Notes under the pieces: generated by a model | What the model was told of the DNA's origin: nothing | The model's input: only the letters and a program-made list of their open reading frames with translations | Database searches by the model: none | Made by a program: the position numbers and the translations under genes | Part shown: piece after piece, positions 18,022-27,223 of the stretch | How positions within the stretch are numbered: position 1 is the first letter of the stretch | How the letters are laid out: each line of letters starts with the position of its first letter | Source of the DNA: Salinadaptatus halalkaliphilus | Lineage (GTDB): Archaea; Halobacteriota; Halobacteria; Halobacteriales; Natrialbaceae | Direction of reading: 5' to 3' | Length of the DNA stretch: 64,000 bases | Assembly: GCF_006543045.1 (NCBI RefSeq) | Contig: NZ_RBZW01000021.1 | Coordinates: forward strand, 395,172 to 459,171

Positions 18022-19320
18022 TCAATCGGCGTGTTCGCTCGAGCCCTCGCGGGCGCGACTCGTCGCCTCGAGGAAGTCGAACGTCGGGAAGAACCGGCCG
18101 GTTTCATGGTGGACTCCCGCGAGGAGGACGCCACCGGCTGCGATGGGGGCAATCGCACAGGCGAGATAGACCGGCCAGAAGCCCAACAGTTCGACCAGCG
18201 GCAGGGCGACGATCGGACCGAGGCCGCCGCCGACATCGCCGAGGACGTTGTTCGTCCCGACGGCGCGGCCCATCCGGTCCTCGGGCGTGAGATCGGCCAG
18301 CAGCGCCATCAGCGGGCCGCTCGTGCCACCTTGTCCGGCGCCGATCAACAGGCACGCGCCGGTGAGCGTCACGACCGAGTCGGCCATCGCCAGCAGAACG
18401 AAGCCGGCGAACGTCAGGCCGAGAAACCACAGCAGCGTCGGTAACCTCGAACCCGTTCGGTCGGTGACGTAGCCGCCAAGGAACATGAACAGACCCGCGG
18501 CGACGACCGTAATCGCCATGAAGATGCCCGAGGACGCCTGCGCGCCGAAGCCGAAGACGCCGAGATCGTTGTGGTCCAGAAAGAGTACGAGCGTGGCGAA
18601 TAGCGCACCGATGTAGGCAAACAGCACCGCGAAGTTGACGATGCCGACGGTGACGGCGGGGACGCTCGTGTCGACATCCCACAGCGAGACGGCTCGCCGT
18701 TCGCGATTCTCGACGTGGGTCTCGGGGATCGTCACGTAGGCGACGACGCTCGCGGCGACGGCGAAGACCGCGGCCACGAGAAACGCCGGCACCGTCCCCG
18801 CGAGTTCGCTCAGCACGCCCCCGATGACGACGCCGCTCGGGAATCCGAAGAGCACGCCGCCGCGGATGAGGCCCATGCTCGCGCCCCTCGAGTCGCCGTC
18901 GCTGACGTCGGCCGCGATCGTGTAGGCGGTCGCAAAGACCGCCGCGCTGCCGACCCCCCAGACGATCCGCGCGGAGAGGAACCAAGCTTCGGGGACGTTC
19001 GGCAGGAACCACAGCTCCGGCCGCGCGGCGACGACGGCGACCACGTAGCCGAACGTGGCGACGCTCTGGACAACCATCCCGACGACGAACGGCGTTCGCG
19101 TCCCGATCCGGTCGACGAGGACCCCCGCGGGTGCGTTTGCGAGCAGCCGCGAGAACCGATTCGCACTGAGAATGATGCCGACCAACAACGGCGAGATACC
19201 AAGAACCACGCCGAGGTTCGGCAAAATTGGAAAGATGACGCCACCGCCGAAACCGACGAAAAACGTACTCGCGATGACCGCGCCGACGACGACCCAGCTT
19301 CGCTCGACCGACCCACTCAC
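18022..19320 (-). CDS. MFS transporter
   Basis: 432 aa, twelve hydrophobic segments in two halves, typical of major facilitator drug/metabolite exporters. The loop between helices 2 and 3 reads ANAPAGVLVDRIGTRTP, matching the MFS motif A pattern G-x-x-x-D-R-x-G; the second-half equivalent is GGYVTDRTGSRLP. Start GTG at 19320. Substrate not predictable. Convergent with the YihY gene. Upstream lies an 18-base perfect inverted repeat (19410-19427) of the type bound by TetR-family repressors, but no regulator gene is adjacent. Confidence 0.88.
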   Translation of the reverse strand: MSGSVERSWVVVGAVIASTFFVGFGGGVIFPILPNLGVVLGISPLLVGIILSANRFSRLLANAPAGVLVDRIGTRTPFVVGMVVQSVATFGYVVAVVAARPELWFLPNVPEAWFLSARIVWGVGSAAVFATAYTIAADVSDGDSRGASMGLIRGGVLFGFPSGVVIGGVLSELAGTVPAFLVAAVFAVAASVVAYVTIPETHVENRERRAVSLWDVDTSVPAVTVGIVNFAVLFAYIGALFATLVLFLDHNDLGVFGFGAQASSGIFMAITVVAAGLFMFLGGYVTDRTGSRLPTLLWFLGLTFAGFVLLAMADSVVTLTGACLLIGAGQGGTSGPLMALLADLTPEDRMGRAVGTNNVLGDVGGGLGPIVALPLVELLGFWPVYLACAIAPIAAGGVLLAGVHHETGRFFPTFDFLEATSRAREGSSEHAD

Positions 19321-19409
19321 TGGGTCACACCGCCGGCACGTCGACGCTCGTCTCGAGCCGAACTGCCGACCGACAGTTCGAGGTACTGGTTCGATGCTGA
19401 CTGCATTTA

Positions 19410-19427
19410 ACTGACTAGTTAGTCAGT
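19410..19427. promoter_or_regulatory. TetR-type operator-like inverted repeat
   Basis: ACTGACTA-GT-TAGTCAGT: perfect 8-base arms with a 2-base spacer, immediately beside TTAAAT (19404-19409 read on the minus strand), a TATA-like element for the MFS gene. Many TetR-family repressors bind such TGACT...AGTCA palindromes. The match is to a general pattern; the cognate regulator is unknown. Confidence 0.5.
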
Positions 19428-19616
19428 AGTCGCGAAAAGCGTTTGGGTTCACGTTCCTCGAGAAGCGAGTAAACGCTGGTAGACTGTCACCGATACCGAA
19501 CCACTTTCGTTAAGCAGTGGAGTAATGGTACCGTACATCATCATGGCAGTTGTGCACCGACGTTCCGACGACATCGCGGACCCTACCCGAGGAGGGAGGG
19601 CCACTGACAGCCACCC

Positions 19617-20678
19617 ATGAGCGACACCTACTACGAACGCCTCGTCGACGAGGACGCACTCGCGGCGTATCTCGAGGACGAACTCGGCGAGGCGGACGAC
19701 TACGACGTCGAACGGCATCAGGAAGGTCACTCGAACGAGACGCTGTTCGTCACCTGGGGCGATCGCGAGCTCGTCATCCGGCGGCCGCCGCCGGGCGAGA
19801 CCGCCGATACGGCCCACGACGTCATCCGGGAGTACAGCGTGATGGACGCGGTCGCGGACACCGACGTTCCGGTACCCGAACCCGTCTCGGCCTGTGAGGA
19901 TCACGATATCATCGGTAGCGACTTCTACGTGATGGAACAACTCCAGGGCGACGTCCTCCGGGAGGACGAACCGGATCGCTTCGCCACCCCCGAGCACCGA
20001 CAGCGCATCGGCGAGGAACTCGTCGACACGCTGGCGAAGATCCACCGACTCGACTACGAAGAGATCGGCCTCGGCGAGTTCGGCAAACCCGAGGGCTACA
20101 CGCAGCGACAGGTCGACCGCTGGGGCAAACAGCTCTCGTGGGCCTTCGAGGTCACCGAGGACGAACGCGAAGTGCCGGTCCTCCACGAGGTCGGCGACTG
20201 GCTCCGTGACAACGTCCCCGAAGAACATCCCCACACGCTCGTCCACGGCGACTACAAACTGGATAACGTTATGTACGGGCCTGGAACACCGCCGGAAGTC
20301 GTCGCCGTCTTCGACTGGGAGATGGCGACGCTTGGCGATCCGCGGGCCGATCTGGGCTGGATGCTTTCCTACTGGCGCGATCCCAAAGACCCCGCGCCGG
20401 AGCTCCCCGAACTCGTCACCGACTTCATGGAACGGGAGGGGTATCCCACCCGCGTCGAACTCGTCTCCCGGTGGGAGGAACTGACCGGCTACGAGTTCAC
20501 ACACGAGCGGTTCTACCGCACCCTCGCGGTCTACAAACTCGCGGGCCTCGGCGAGATGTTCTTCCGTCGCTATCTCGAGGGCAACAGCGACAATCCGATG
20601 TACCCGAAGATGGAAGACCGCGTCCCGGCACTGGCCGCTCGCGCGAAACGCATCATCGACGGCGACGAACCGCTGTAA
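19617..20678 (+). CDS. Phosphotransferase (APH/ACAD10-like kinase) family protein
   Basis: 353-aa kinase-fold protein of the aminoglycoside-phosphotransferase superfamily. Catalytic loop LVHGDYKLDNVMY supplies the Brenner-type H-G-D...N, and VVAVFDWEMATLGDPRADLGW gives the metal-binding Asp. N-terminal lobe includes LVIRRPPPG (the nucleotide-positioning Lys/Arg strand). This subgroup (phosphotransferase_1, FadE36/ACAD10-like) usually acts with acyl-CoA dehydrogenases on hydroxyacyl compounds rather than antibiotics, but no such gene is adjacent, so the substrate is open. Divergent from the MFS gene. Confidence 0.85.
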   Translation: MSDTYYERLVDEDALAAYLEDELGEADDYDVERHQEGHSNETLFVTWGDRELVIRRPPPGETADTAHDVIREYSVMDAVADTDVPVPEPVSACEDHDIIGSDFYVMEQLQGDVLREDEPDRFATPEHRQRIGEELVDTLAKIHRLDYEEIGLGEFGKPEGYTQRQVDRWGKQLSWAFEVTEDEREVPVLHEVGDWLRDNVPEEHPHTLVHGDYKLDNVMYGPGTPPEVVAVFDWEMATLGDPRADLGWMLSYWRDPKDPAPELPELVTDFMEREGYPTRVELVSRWEELTGYEFTHERFYRTLAVYKLAGLGEMFFRRYLEGNSDNPMYPKMEDRVPALAARAKRIIDGDEPL

Positions 20679-20744
20679 CGCGACGGCGGGTCGCTCGAGA
20701 GTACACGCCATCACACCGCGTCCGCTTGAGCCAGACCGATCCGC

Positions 20745-22037
20745 TCACCGCTCGACGAGACCGATATATCGGATCTCGACGGCGATGTCGGCGTTGGTCT
20801 GGGCAGTGATACGCTCGTATATTTCGTCCTCTAACGCTGTCGATCCCTCGCCAGGCGGTCCGCCGATCGTGACGACCGCACGCTCGGGCCCGAGGAACGG
20901 ATACTCCTGGTCGGTCGTCACCTCGAACTCGAGGAGCTGGTACTGGGCGAACTCTTCATCCTCGAGGACGAGTTCGATCTCGCTTGTCGCGTCCTCCTCG
21001 AAGGTGGCCAGGGCATACGAGGAGTAGGTGATCGCGCCCAAGAAGACGGCGAAGACGAGGACGACCAGGGCCAAACCGGCGACGCGCTTGCGGACGCGCG
21101 CTTCGGTCGGGGCCAGTGAGAAGATACCCTCGGGTCGGTAGCCAGCGTACCACAGCGTCACGAGGCCAGCGAGGTTGACGGAAATGACGTTGACGAGGAC
21201 GAGGACGGTCGAGCCGATCGCCGCCGAGGGTTCGCCCCAGGCGATCGCGATGCCAGCCGCCGCGGCCGGCGGGATGAGCGCCGCCGCGATCATGACGCCG
21301 ACCAACGCCACCGAGATTCCTGTCGAAATGCTTACAATACCGGCGACGCCCGCTCCCAGTGCGACCGCAAGCGAGAGGAGATCCGGCGTCAGCCGCTCGG
21401 AGATCTCGCCGACCTCGGCGATATCCAATCCCGGCGGGACAATATTCGTCACCCGGACCATCCACGCGAACAGCGCCGCCGCCGCGATCGCGAGGACGAC
21501 ACCGAGAATCTGGTAGAGGACGCTCTCGAAGACCAGTTCCTCGTCGTCGATTACCGACCCCACGCTCGCCCCCAGCGCTGGCCCGATCAGCGGCGCGATC
21601 ACCATCGAGCCGACGACGACCGCCGGCGAATCGAGTAACAGACCCGCTGTCGCCACAATCGCACTTACGACCGTCATCGTCGCGTAGATGCCAAACGTCG
21701 GCGTCAGCGACTCGGCTTCGGCCTCGAGTTCCTGTCTCGAGATACGTTCGGACTCGACGTTCCCGGTCTCGTACTTCTCGCGGAGGGACTCGAACCGCCG
21801 TGAGACGACGGTTTCGGCGTCGACGACGACCGTGTAGGCGTCGTCGTCGATCCCCGCCTCCTGTAACTCGTCTAAGACGGGCTCGACTGCCGCCGAGGGC
21901 AACGGGAAGTAGACGACCGCCGTATACTCGCGGTTGCTCTTCTCGTCGGTCACGACGTAATCGATCTCGCGATCGTCGAGCGTCTTGAGGATCGTCTCGC
22001 GTTTGCCCGTCGGCACCGTCAACTGGACGAGTCGCAC
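20745..22037 (-). CDS. DUF389 (TIGR00341) membrane protein
   Basis: 430 aa. Cytosolic alpha/beta N-terminal region (MRLVQLTVPTGKRETIL...) of about 120 residues, then the DUF389 membrane domain with about six helices (VVVGSMVIAPLIGPALG; LVGVMIAAALIPPAAAAGIAIAWG), then a C-terminal soluble segment. The M-I-A-P-L-x-G-P and A-A-L-x-P-P-A motifs define the family. Function is not established; some relatives are linked to ion or small-molecule transport. Convergent with the phosphotransferase gene. Confidence 0.88.
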   Translation of the reverse strand: MRLVQLTVPTGKRETILKTLDDREIDYVVTDEKSNREYTAVVYFPLPSAAVEPVLDELQEAGIDDDAYTVVVDAETVVSRRFESLREKYETGNVESERISRQELEAEAESLTPTFGIYATMTVVSAIVATAGLLLDSPAVVVGSMVIAPLIGPALGASVGSVIDDEELVFESVLYQILGVVLAIAAAALFAWMVRVTNIVPPGLDIAEVGEISERLTPDLLSLAVALGAGVAGIVSISTGISVALVGVMIAAALIPPAAAAGIAIAWGEPSAAIGSTVLVLVNVISVNLAGLVTLWYAGYRPEGIFSLAPTEARVRKRVAGLALVVLVFAVFLGAITYSSYALATFEEDATSEIELVLEDEEFAQYQLLEFEVTTDQEYPFLGPERAVVTIGGPPGEGSTALEDEIYERITAQTNADIAVEIRYIGLVER

Positions 22038-22358
22038 GTCCGGGCCTGAAACACTCCGGGTTCATAATTGCTAACTATTTTTGGTCACGGCCTGCCGGTC
22101 CTCCCGATCCATGTCCGAGCGTCGATCCCGCGGTACCCGGTGATCGGCGTCTGCTGTACCGACTGTGTGCCAGCGGTTTGTTCGAGTGTGCAACGGCACC
22201 AGGACAGTCACTCCCGCCGCGGTGGCACAACCCTCGGCTGGTAGCGGCCCACTACGCCGGCTATCGTCGACGTACGACGAGCGCTCGCGAGGCCAATCCG
22301 CGATTAGATTCGCAACCGTGATATCGTTTTTTGACGAGTTCGTGGGGTAGCGACCGCT
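22038..22358. other. Intergenic region, no gene seen
   Basis: 321 bases between divergent genes (DUF389 and the Tat-exported CARDB protein). No coherent frame, repeat or RNA was recognised. Both promoters should lie here; a TTTTTTG run near 22328 precedes the CARDB gene start. Confidence 0.4.
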
Positions 22359-23705
22359 ATGGACGATCCAACGCGACGGCGGTTACTGTGGGGGGCCGCG
22401 ACCGGCAGCGTCGTGCTCGCGTCGATCGACGGAACGGCTGCTAACCGGCGAAGGGGTGTTGCCTCCAGTGGGACGGCCACGGACGCACTCGAGGTCTCGA
22501 TCATCGAGACGGACGCGCCGGTTCCGGCGGGGGAGTATCTTCGAATCACGACCGAACTCGAGAACACCGGGTCGACGGACGTTCGGATCGGGATGGAACT
22601 ACTCGTAGGCCACGCCGAGGCGTCGATCGGACGCCGCGAACTAACGGTCGAGGCCGGCGAGAGCCGGACGGTCCGGCAGGGCTTTTATACGTACCCGGTA
22701 CCGTCCGACGACGAGTTCCCGATCCGCGTCGAGACCGACGCCGGATCGGCCGAACGGATGGTGTCGGTGACCGGGGCGTCGACGCTGCCCGACTCGAGCC
22801 CCGACGCCGAACTGACGGTCGCGCCCGGCACGGAGGTGTTCTTCGAGGCGGGTGCGATCGATCCGGACGCGTTCCAGCAGGCCATCTGGTGGGTCGACGG
22901 CACCCGGGCGGGCGGCGGGGTCGGCGGCCCCTGGGAGAGCACCTATTACGGCGAGACCGGCGCCCACTACTGGCGTCAGACCTTCGACGAGGTCGGCACC
23001 TACGAGGTCGCCGCAGCCGTCGTCCCTGACGACGGCGAACAGACCTACGCCGCGACCTGGACGGTCGAGGTCGACCCCGGCGGGCACGGTCCGCCGTCGA
23101 TCGACGACCGTCGCCCCAGCGCGGACGTTCTCTCGGTTTCCCGGGGCGAGACTTACGAGGTCGAACTCACCGCGAGTGATCCCGACGGCGGTCTCGATCG
23201 GGTCGTCTGGTGGCTCACCCAGGCCGATACGATCCTCGAGATCACCGACCTCGAGGGGACGACCGACACCGCGACGCTGTCGACGGACGCCTTCTGTCAC
23301 ACCTGCCACGTCATGCCATGGGTGATCTGTTCGGACGGACGCATCGCCACCCTCGAGGGCTGGCAACTCGAGGAAGACCGCGGCACCCAAAACGGCGTTT
23401 CGGTGTCGATCCGGTCGACGAACTCGCCGGTCGAGGCAGGGGATCTCCTCGAAGTGATCGTCGATGTCGAAAACAGTGGGCAGACACCGATCACACAGGA
23501 TCTCGAGCTCGTCGTCGGTCACGATCCCGAGCTGGTCGACACCCAGGAAATCACTCTCGACGCCGGCGAGTCGGGCGCGGCGACCCTCGAGTTCGAGACC
23601 TACCCGGTGGCCCAGGATCAACGGTTCCCCGTTCGGGTGGTCGGCGAGGATGACGAGGCCGAGATAACGGTCGTCGCCGAGGCGGAAGCGACTACCGAAG
23701 ACTGA
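22359..23705 (+). CDS. Tat-exported CARDB/PKD-type beta-sandwich protein with duplicated ends
   Basis: 448 aa. A twin-arginine signal opens the protein (TRRRLLWGAATG then a hydrophobic stretch), so it is exported folded. Residues about 47-145 and 345-440 are two copies of the same CARDB-like adhesion domain: compare VPAGEYLRITTELENTGS with VEAGDLLEVIVDVENSGQ, and LLVGH with LVVGH. Between them are two PKD/Ig-like modules with Trp-rich strands (AIWWVDG, VVWWLTQ) and a Cys-containing loop (FCHTCHVMPWVIC). No membrane anchor or catalytic site. Likely a secreted or surface-associated structural/adhesive protein; substrate unknown. Confidence 0.75.
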   Translation: MDDPTRRRLLWGAATGSVVLASIDGTAANRRRGVASSGTATDALEVSIIETDAPVPAGEYLRITTELENTGSTDVRIGMELLVGHAEASIGRRELTVEAGESRTVRQGFYTYPVPSDDEFPIRVETDAGSAERMVSVTGASTLPDSSPDAELTVAPGTEVFFEAGAIDPDAFQQAIWWVDGTRAGGGVGGPWESTYYGETGAHYWRQTFDEVGTYEVAAAVVPDDGEQTYAATWTVEVDPGGHGPPSIDDRRPSADVLSVSRGETYEVELTASDPDGGLDRVVWWLTQADTILEITDLEGTTDTATLSTDAFCHTCHVMPWVICSDGRIATLEGWQLEEDRGTQNGVSVSIRSTNSPVEAGDLLEVIVDVENSGQTPITQDLELVVGHDPELVDTQEITLDAGESGAATLEFETYPVAQDQRFPVRVVGEDDEAEITVVAEAEATTED

Positions 23706-23787
23706 TACGCGGTCTCGATACACCGACACGATCGTCTGTGGCTTCGCCACGGACGGACAGCGCCGCGCGTGAGCGTTGCCACGACGG

Positions 23788-24306
23788 TCACTGGCTGCGG
23801 ACGCTGGCGACGTAGCCGACGACATCGGGTGCGATCGGATACGTCCAGGCGGTCCCGAAGATCGCCTTCGCGGTCGCCACGAGACAGAAGAGGATGGTAA
23901 GCGGGAGCAACAGGGTGACGAAAAACGCGAACAGAAACACCGGCAGAACGAGCAGCAGTTCTATCACGCCCGGGAGCGCCACCGCGTCGGTCAGCCACGC
24001 CACCGGGAAGAACACGGCCACGAACGTGACGACCGTCGCGAACAGGAACGCGTACCAGTTGATCGCGTTCCGGGTGTTCGTGCGGGTAAACTCGTGATCG
24101 GAGAAGCGGTAGATGAGTATCGGAACGACGAACAGAAACGGGACGAGATTCGCGACGAACGCGATCACGTGGGCGAAGACGCCAAGCAGCGTTCGCTCCG
24201 CGAGCACCGACGGCCCGGGCGCCCTCGAGTCGATCGCGGCCGATTCGTCGCGGCGTCCGGACTGAAAATCACGGTCGGTAGACATATCGAGTCTCGGTTC
24301 GGTCAT
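23788..24306 (-). CDS. DUF4870-family membrane protein
   Basis: 172 aa with a hydrophilic N-terminus (about 35 residues) followed by DUF4870 features: LGVFAHVIAFVANLVPFL, then the conserved motif pattern around HEFTRTNTRNAINWYAF (the N-x-x-N-A-x-N-W/F core), two long helices, and a final short amphipathic helix (AKAIFGTAWTYP). Function unknown for the family. The ATG at 24306 or an internal Met at 24285 could be the start. The 3' end of a decayed tnpB lies 20 bases upstream. Confidence 0.8.
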   Translation of the reverse strand: MTEPRLDMSTDRDFQSGRRDESAAIDSRAPGPSVLAERTLLGVFAHVIAFVANLVPFLFVVPILIYRFSDHEFTRTNTRNAINWYAFLFATVVTFVAVFFPVAWLTDAVALPGVIELLLVLPVFLFAFFVTLLLPLTILFCLVATAKAIFGTAWTYPIAPDVVGYVASVRSQ

Positions 24307-24325
24307 CGGCGAACGGATACGTGAA

Positions 24326-24700
24326 CTACCCCACCCTGCTCGCGCTGATGCGCTCGCTGAGGGTGGGGCTTCCTGGTTCCGCGACGCGCTTTTTCACGGA
24401 TGCTCGACTGACGCCGACCATCCGCGCAGGGAGCGCAGTCTCCGCAGGCGTAGATTCGGAGTGACCCACTCCTACTCGATGGTGATGGCGAGATTCATCT
24501 CGACCGCCCTTTTTGTCGGACTCTAAGCCGAGACGATGAGTAGCTACCATCACACTTCCAGTCTTCGACTGGCAGTGTTGTAAATACCCGGCACAGACTG
24601 AAAGTGAAACGAAGACGGCGCTGTATCCCTCCCTACTGCGCTCCTTGTTCGCTGGTGCGGACTGCGGTGCTCGTTGAGGAAGGGGACTTAGCGCCTGCAA
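24326..24700 (-). pseudogene. Remnant of a tnpB (IS605/IS1341-type) gene 3' end
   Basis: The minus-strand frame ends with a peptide typical of haloarchaeal TnpB C-termini (VGVGHSESTPAETALP, later KRVAEPGSPTLSE). The stop at 24326-24328 sits beside a hairpin, CCCCACCCT (24329-24337) with AGGGTGGGG (24360-24368), like the structured right end/guide-RNA scaffold of these elements. The upstream part shows no zinc finger or RuvC motif, so only the tail of the gene and the element end survive. The call rests on resemblance to TnpB tails, not on a catalytic motif. Confidence 0.55.
24552..24578. repeat. 12-base-stem hairpin
   Basis: ACACTTCCAGTC (24552-24563), loop TTC, GACTGGCAGTGT (24567-24578): a stem with a single mismatch. 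It lies inside the decayed element and could be an internal structure of it or an old terminator. Confidence 0.45.
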
Positions 24701-25061
24701 TCAGGTAAAAAAGGGGCGCGCCGCCTCGAGCATCGTTTCGACGACGTGGCGCTGTGTCAGTTCCGTTTGGCGCCCGCCAAAATGACGGTTCTCTTTTACA
24801 TCGCCGCTCGCTAATGGTTGTGCTACAGGAGTTTGCCGCTCCTGTCGACCCCGCCTTCGGCCCTCCACTGCTCGACGGCATCGTCGCCGCGCTGGCGTTG
24901 TGGACTCGGTGCCGGGACTCGAGCGCCGTTCGGTCGAGCGTCGACGATAGTCGTCAAGTCATCAAGTAACGTATATTTCGGCCGTCTGTCCAGTGTGTTC
25001 GTAGTGCGAACCAAATTTTTTTGGAGATATTCTCATACACGTTATCGATGACGGGCCACGT
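24701..25061. other. Intergenic region, no gene seen
   Basis: 361 bases between the tnpB remnant and the next gene. Several frames stay open for 60-90 codons on both strands but none has recognisable protein content; they follow from high GC. The last 60 bases are AT-rich and probably hold the promoter of the HTH gene at 25062. Confidence 0.4.
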
Positions 25062-25391
25062 ATGGACGAGCTCTTCGAGGCGCTCTCGAGCGCCCACCGA
25101 CGCCGTATCCTCCGTGCGTTGCTCGACCATCGTCCACACGACGATGGTGGGCTCCGTGTTCCAGCGGACGTCTTCTCCACAGCGCAGTCGACCGACTCCC
25201 TCGAGCTCGCGTTGTATCATACCCATCTGCCGCGGTTAGCTGACCTCGGACTCGTACAGTGGAACCGAGAGACGCGGATGGTGCGACCGGGGCCCAGGTT
25301 CGAGGATATCACCGGGATGCTCGAGCACTGCGACGAGTATCCAAGGGCGGCCCCGCAGATGTCAGAATCGAACGGCTCAGTTGGGGGCTAG
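25062..25391 (+). CDS. Winged-HTH protein (DUF7344/ArsR-like)
   Basis: 109 aa. The N-terminal half is a winged helix: MDELFEALSSAHRRRILRALLDH (helices 1-2), then LYHTHLPRLADLGLVQWNRE, the ArsR/DUF7344-type recognition helix plus wing. The C-terminal about 35 residues are low-complexity. Such small haloarchaeal HTH proteins are presumed transcription regulators; target unknown. ATG 25062 gives the usual N-terminus right before helix 1. It precedes the F420 reductase gene on the same strand with 138 bases between. Confidence 0.75.
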   Translation: MDELFEALSSAHRRRILRALLDHRPHDDGGLRVPADVFSTAQSTDSLELALYHTHLPRLADLGLVQWNRETRMVRPGPRFEDITGMLEHCDEYPRAAPQMSESNGSVGG

Positions 25392-25529
25392 CCGGCAGCG
25401 CCGTCCGGTCGATCGACGATCGGTTCCGAGGTGGCCACCGGTGGGAGTCGTCGCCGACCGCGTCGGGAATGCCGGCGAGATCGACCGCTCTCCAACCCAT
25501 TTATTCGGCTGCCGTCCGCAGAGGCGGGT

Positions 25530-26198
25530 ATGCGACTTGCACTACTGGGCGGTACTGGCGACATCGGCGAAGGACTAGCGGTTCGGTTCGCACGCGATAC
25601 CGACCACGAAATTCTCATCGGCTCGCGCGATCCGGAAAAGGCCAGAGACGCCGTCGCGGCGTACGAAGACGACCTCGAGAGTCGCGGCGTCGAGGCCGAC
25701 ATCAACGGCTTTGGCAACGAGATGGCGGCCGACCGGGCCGACGTCGTCGTGCTCTCGGTGCCGCCGTACTACGCGGGCGACACGGTCGAAGCGGTTGCGG
25801 ACGCGCTCGATAGTGAGACGATCCTCGTCACCCCTGCGGTCGGGATGCAAGGCGACGAAGACGGGATGCACTATCATCCGCCGGGTGCGGGTAGCGTCAC
25901 CGAACTCGTCGCTCAGCGAGCCCCCGAGGAAGTACCGATCGTCGGCGCCTACCACAACCTCGCGGCAGGCAAACTCGCGGATCTCGACGTCAGTTTCGAT
26001 CTCGATACGCTCGTCGTCGCCGACGACGCGGACGCAAAACGGACCGTGCTGGATCTCTCGAACGAAATCGATGGGCTGCGCGCACTCGATGCCGGCCCGC
26101 TGGCAAACGCCGCGGAGGTCGAAAGCGTCACGCCGCTGGTCATCAATATCGCAACGTACAACGACGACCTTCACGATGTCGGCGTCAAGTGGGTATAG
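25530..26198 (+). CDS. npdG: F420-dependent NADP reductase (NADPH:F420 oxidoreductase)
   Basis: Transfers hydride between coenzyme F420 and NADP in the cytosol. 222 aa. The NADP-binding N-terminus reads LLGGTGDIGEGLAVRFA (G-x-G-x-x-G type) followed by ILIGSRDPEKA, the family hallmark. Further conserved parts are VVLSVPPYYAGDTV, TPAVGMQ and VGAYHNLAAGKL. Length matches NpdG/Fno. ATG 25530 is supported by the TATA-like CATTTATTCG (25498-25507) about 27 bases upstream, implying leaderless initiation. Confidence 0.9.
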   Translation: MRLALLGGTGDIGEGLAVRFARDTDHEILIGSRDPEKARDAVAAYEDDLESRGVEADINGFGNEMAADRADVVVLSVPPYYAGDTVEAVADALDSETILVTPAVGMQGDEDGMHYHPPGAGSVTELVAQRAPEEVPIVGAYHNLAAGKLADLDVSFDLDTLVVADDADAKRTVLDLSNEIDGLRALDAGPLANAAEVESVTPLVINIATYNDDLHDVGVKWV

Positions 26199-26296
26199 TG
26201 GCGTTCCAAGCCCGACTTCGTAGTCGACGCCTGGAGCGGTACTAGAGCCGCCGCTCGTCAGTCGGGGCGTGGAGAAAACGACCGTCTCGTCGTCTC

Positions 26297-26566
26297 TTAG
26301 GCGCCCGCGGACTCGAGGGCGTCCTCCAAGTCCTCGCGTTGGGTGACGCCGACGAACCGCTCGACGATTTCGTCTTCGTTCTCGATGATCAGCGTTGGCA
26401 GCGACCGAACCTGATACTCGTTAGCGACATCTTGTTGCTCGTCGACGTTTACCTTCTCGACTTCGAAACGGCCCTCCCAGTCGTCCTCGAGTTCCTCGAG
26501 GATCGGGTCCTGGGTCTTACACGGGCCACACCAGTCTGCGTAGAAGTCCTTGAGTGTGACAGTCAT
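26297..26566 (-). CDS. Thioredoxin-family protein
   Basis: 89-aa thioredoxin fold with active site WCGPC (FYADWCGPCK, near residues 8-17), the cis-Pro region SLPTLII and a C-terminal helix (QREDLEDALESA). A disulfide reductase in the cytosol. ATG 26566 (MTVTLKDFYADW) is preferred; in-frame Mets at 26575 and 26599 would add residues not seen in such short archaeal thioredoxins. Convergent with npdG and divergent from secG. Confidence 0.9.
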   Translation of the reverse strand: MTVTLKDFYADWCGPCKTQDPILEELEDDWEGRFEVEKVNVDEQQDVANEYQVRSLPTLIIENEDEIVERFVGVTQREDLEDALESAGA

Positions 26567-26728
26567 ACGGTTCATCGCTAGTTGCCACGCGCCGCGCATA
26601 AGGGTTTCCCAGTCGACCGAGCGTCGAACCGCTGCGACCGAGAGACCTCGAGCGCGCGAGTGGCGGCGGTGTCAACACCGACACTGGTGTGTCGAAAGAT
26701 TTAGTTTCGGGGAGCCGTAGTAGAGAGT

Positions 26729-26890
26729 ATGGACAGAGGACAGAATACTGGCGGACTGATGTCCAGTGCCGGACTCGTCCGGTACTTCGACGCAGAGGAC
26801 TCCAACGCGATTCTCATCAACCCCAAGACGGTCATCGCGACCGGCGTCATGCTGGGCATCCTCGTCCAGTTGTTGACGTTCGTCTCGTAA
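26729..26890 (+). CDS. secG: Preprotein translocase subunit Sec61-beta (SecG)
   Basis: 53-aa Sec61-beta subunit of the SecYE translocon in the cytoplasmic membrane. Starts [21 protein letters not shown], has the conserved NPKTVI segment and a single C-terminal transmembrane helix ([17 protein letters not shown]). ATG 26729, TAA 26888-26890. A TATA-like ATTTAGT at about 26699-26705 lies about 27 bases upstream. Identified from the conserved pattern and topology. Confidence 0.9.
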   Translation: MDRGQNTGGLMSSAGLVRYFDAEDSNAILINPKTVIATGVMLGILVQLLTFVS

Positions 26891-27223
26891 TCGAACGACC
26901 CTTTTGCGTTCGTCGGCGGTGAGCGACTGCACTGGGACCGAGAGGAGAGTCGCCCAACCGCTCGTTGCTCGAGTTAGCGACAACGGGCGTTCGCTCGCGA
27001 CGCGCCGTGGGCCCACCGTCGGTCGGTGCCGGTCCGACGGCGACTCGTCCCGCCGGTAACCGGGGCGTCGATCCCACGGACCGTCTCGGTCGCGAAAGAC
27101 GTTCTCGAAAAGTGGAAATTCAAATATTTCCCCAATTGGTTCGTAACCCGACCATACGTACCAGTAAGCAACGATTACGTTTTTAATACTCACACGGAAA
27201 GTGGCTGTCGTAGACGAACTGGT
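26891..27223. other. Intergenic region, no gene seen
   Basis: 333 bases. The first part is GC-rich without a convincing frame. About 27100-27200 is AT-rich (including TTCAAATATTT near 27119) and probably holds the promoter for the HalOD1 gene. No repeat or RNA recognised. Confidence 0.4.

Noticed and set aside
25431..25529. Upstream extension of the F420-NADP reductase
   Set aside because: The added 33 residues lack homology, and the TATA-like box at 25498-25507 lies inside it.
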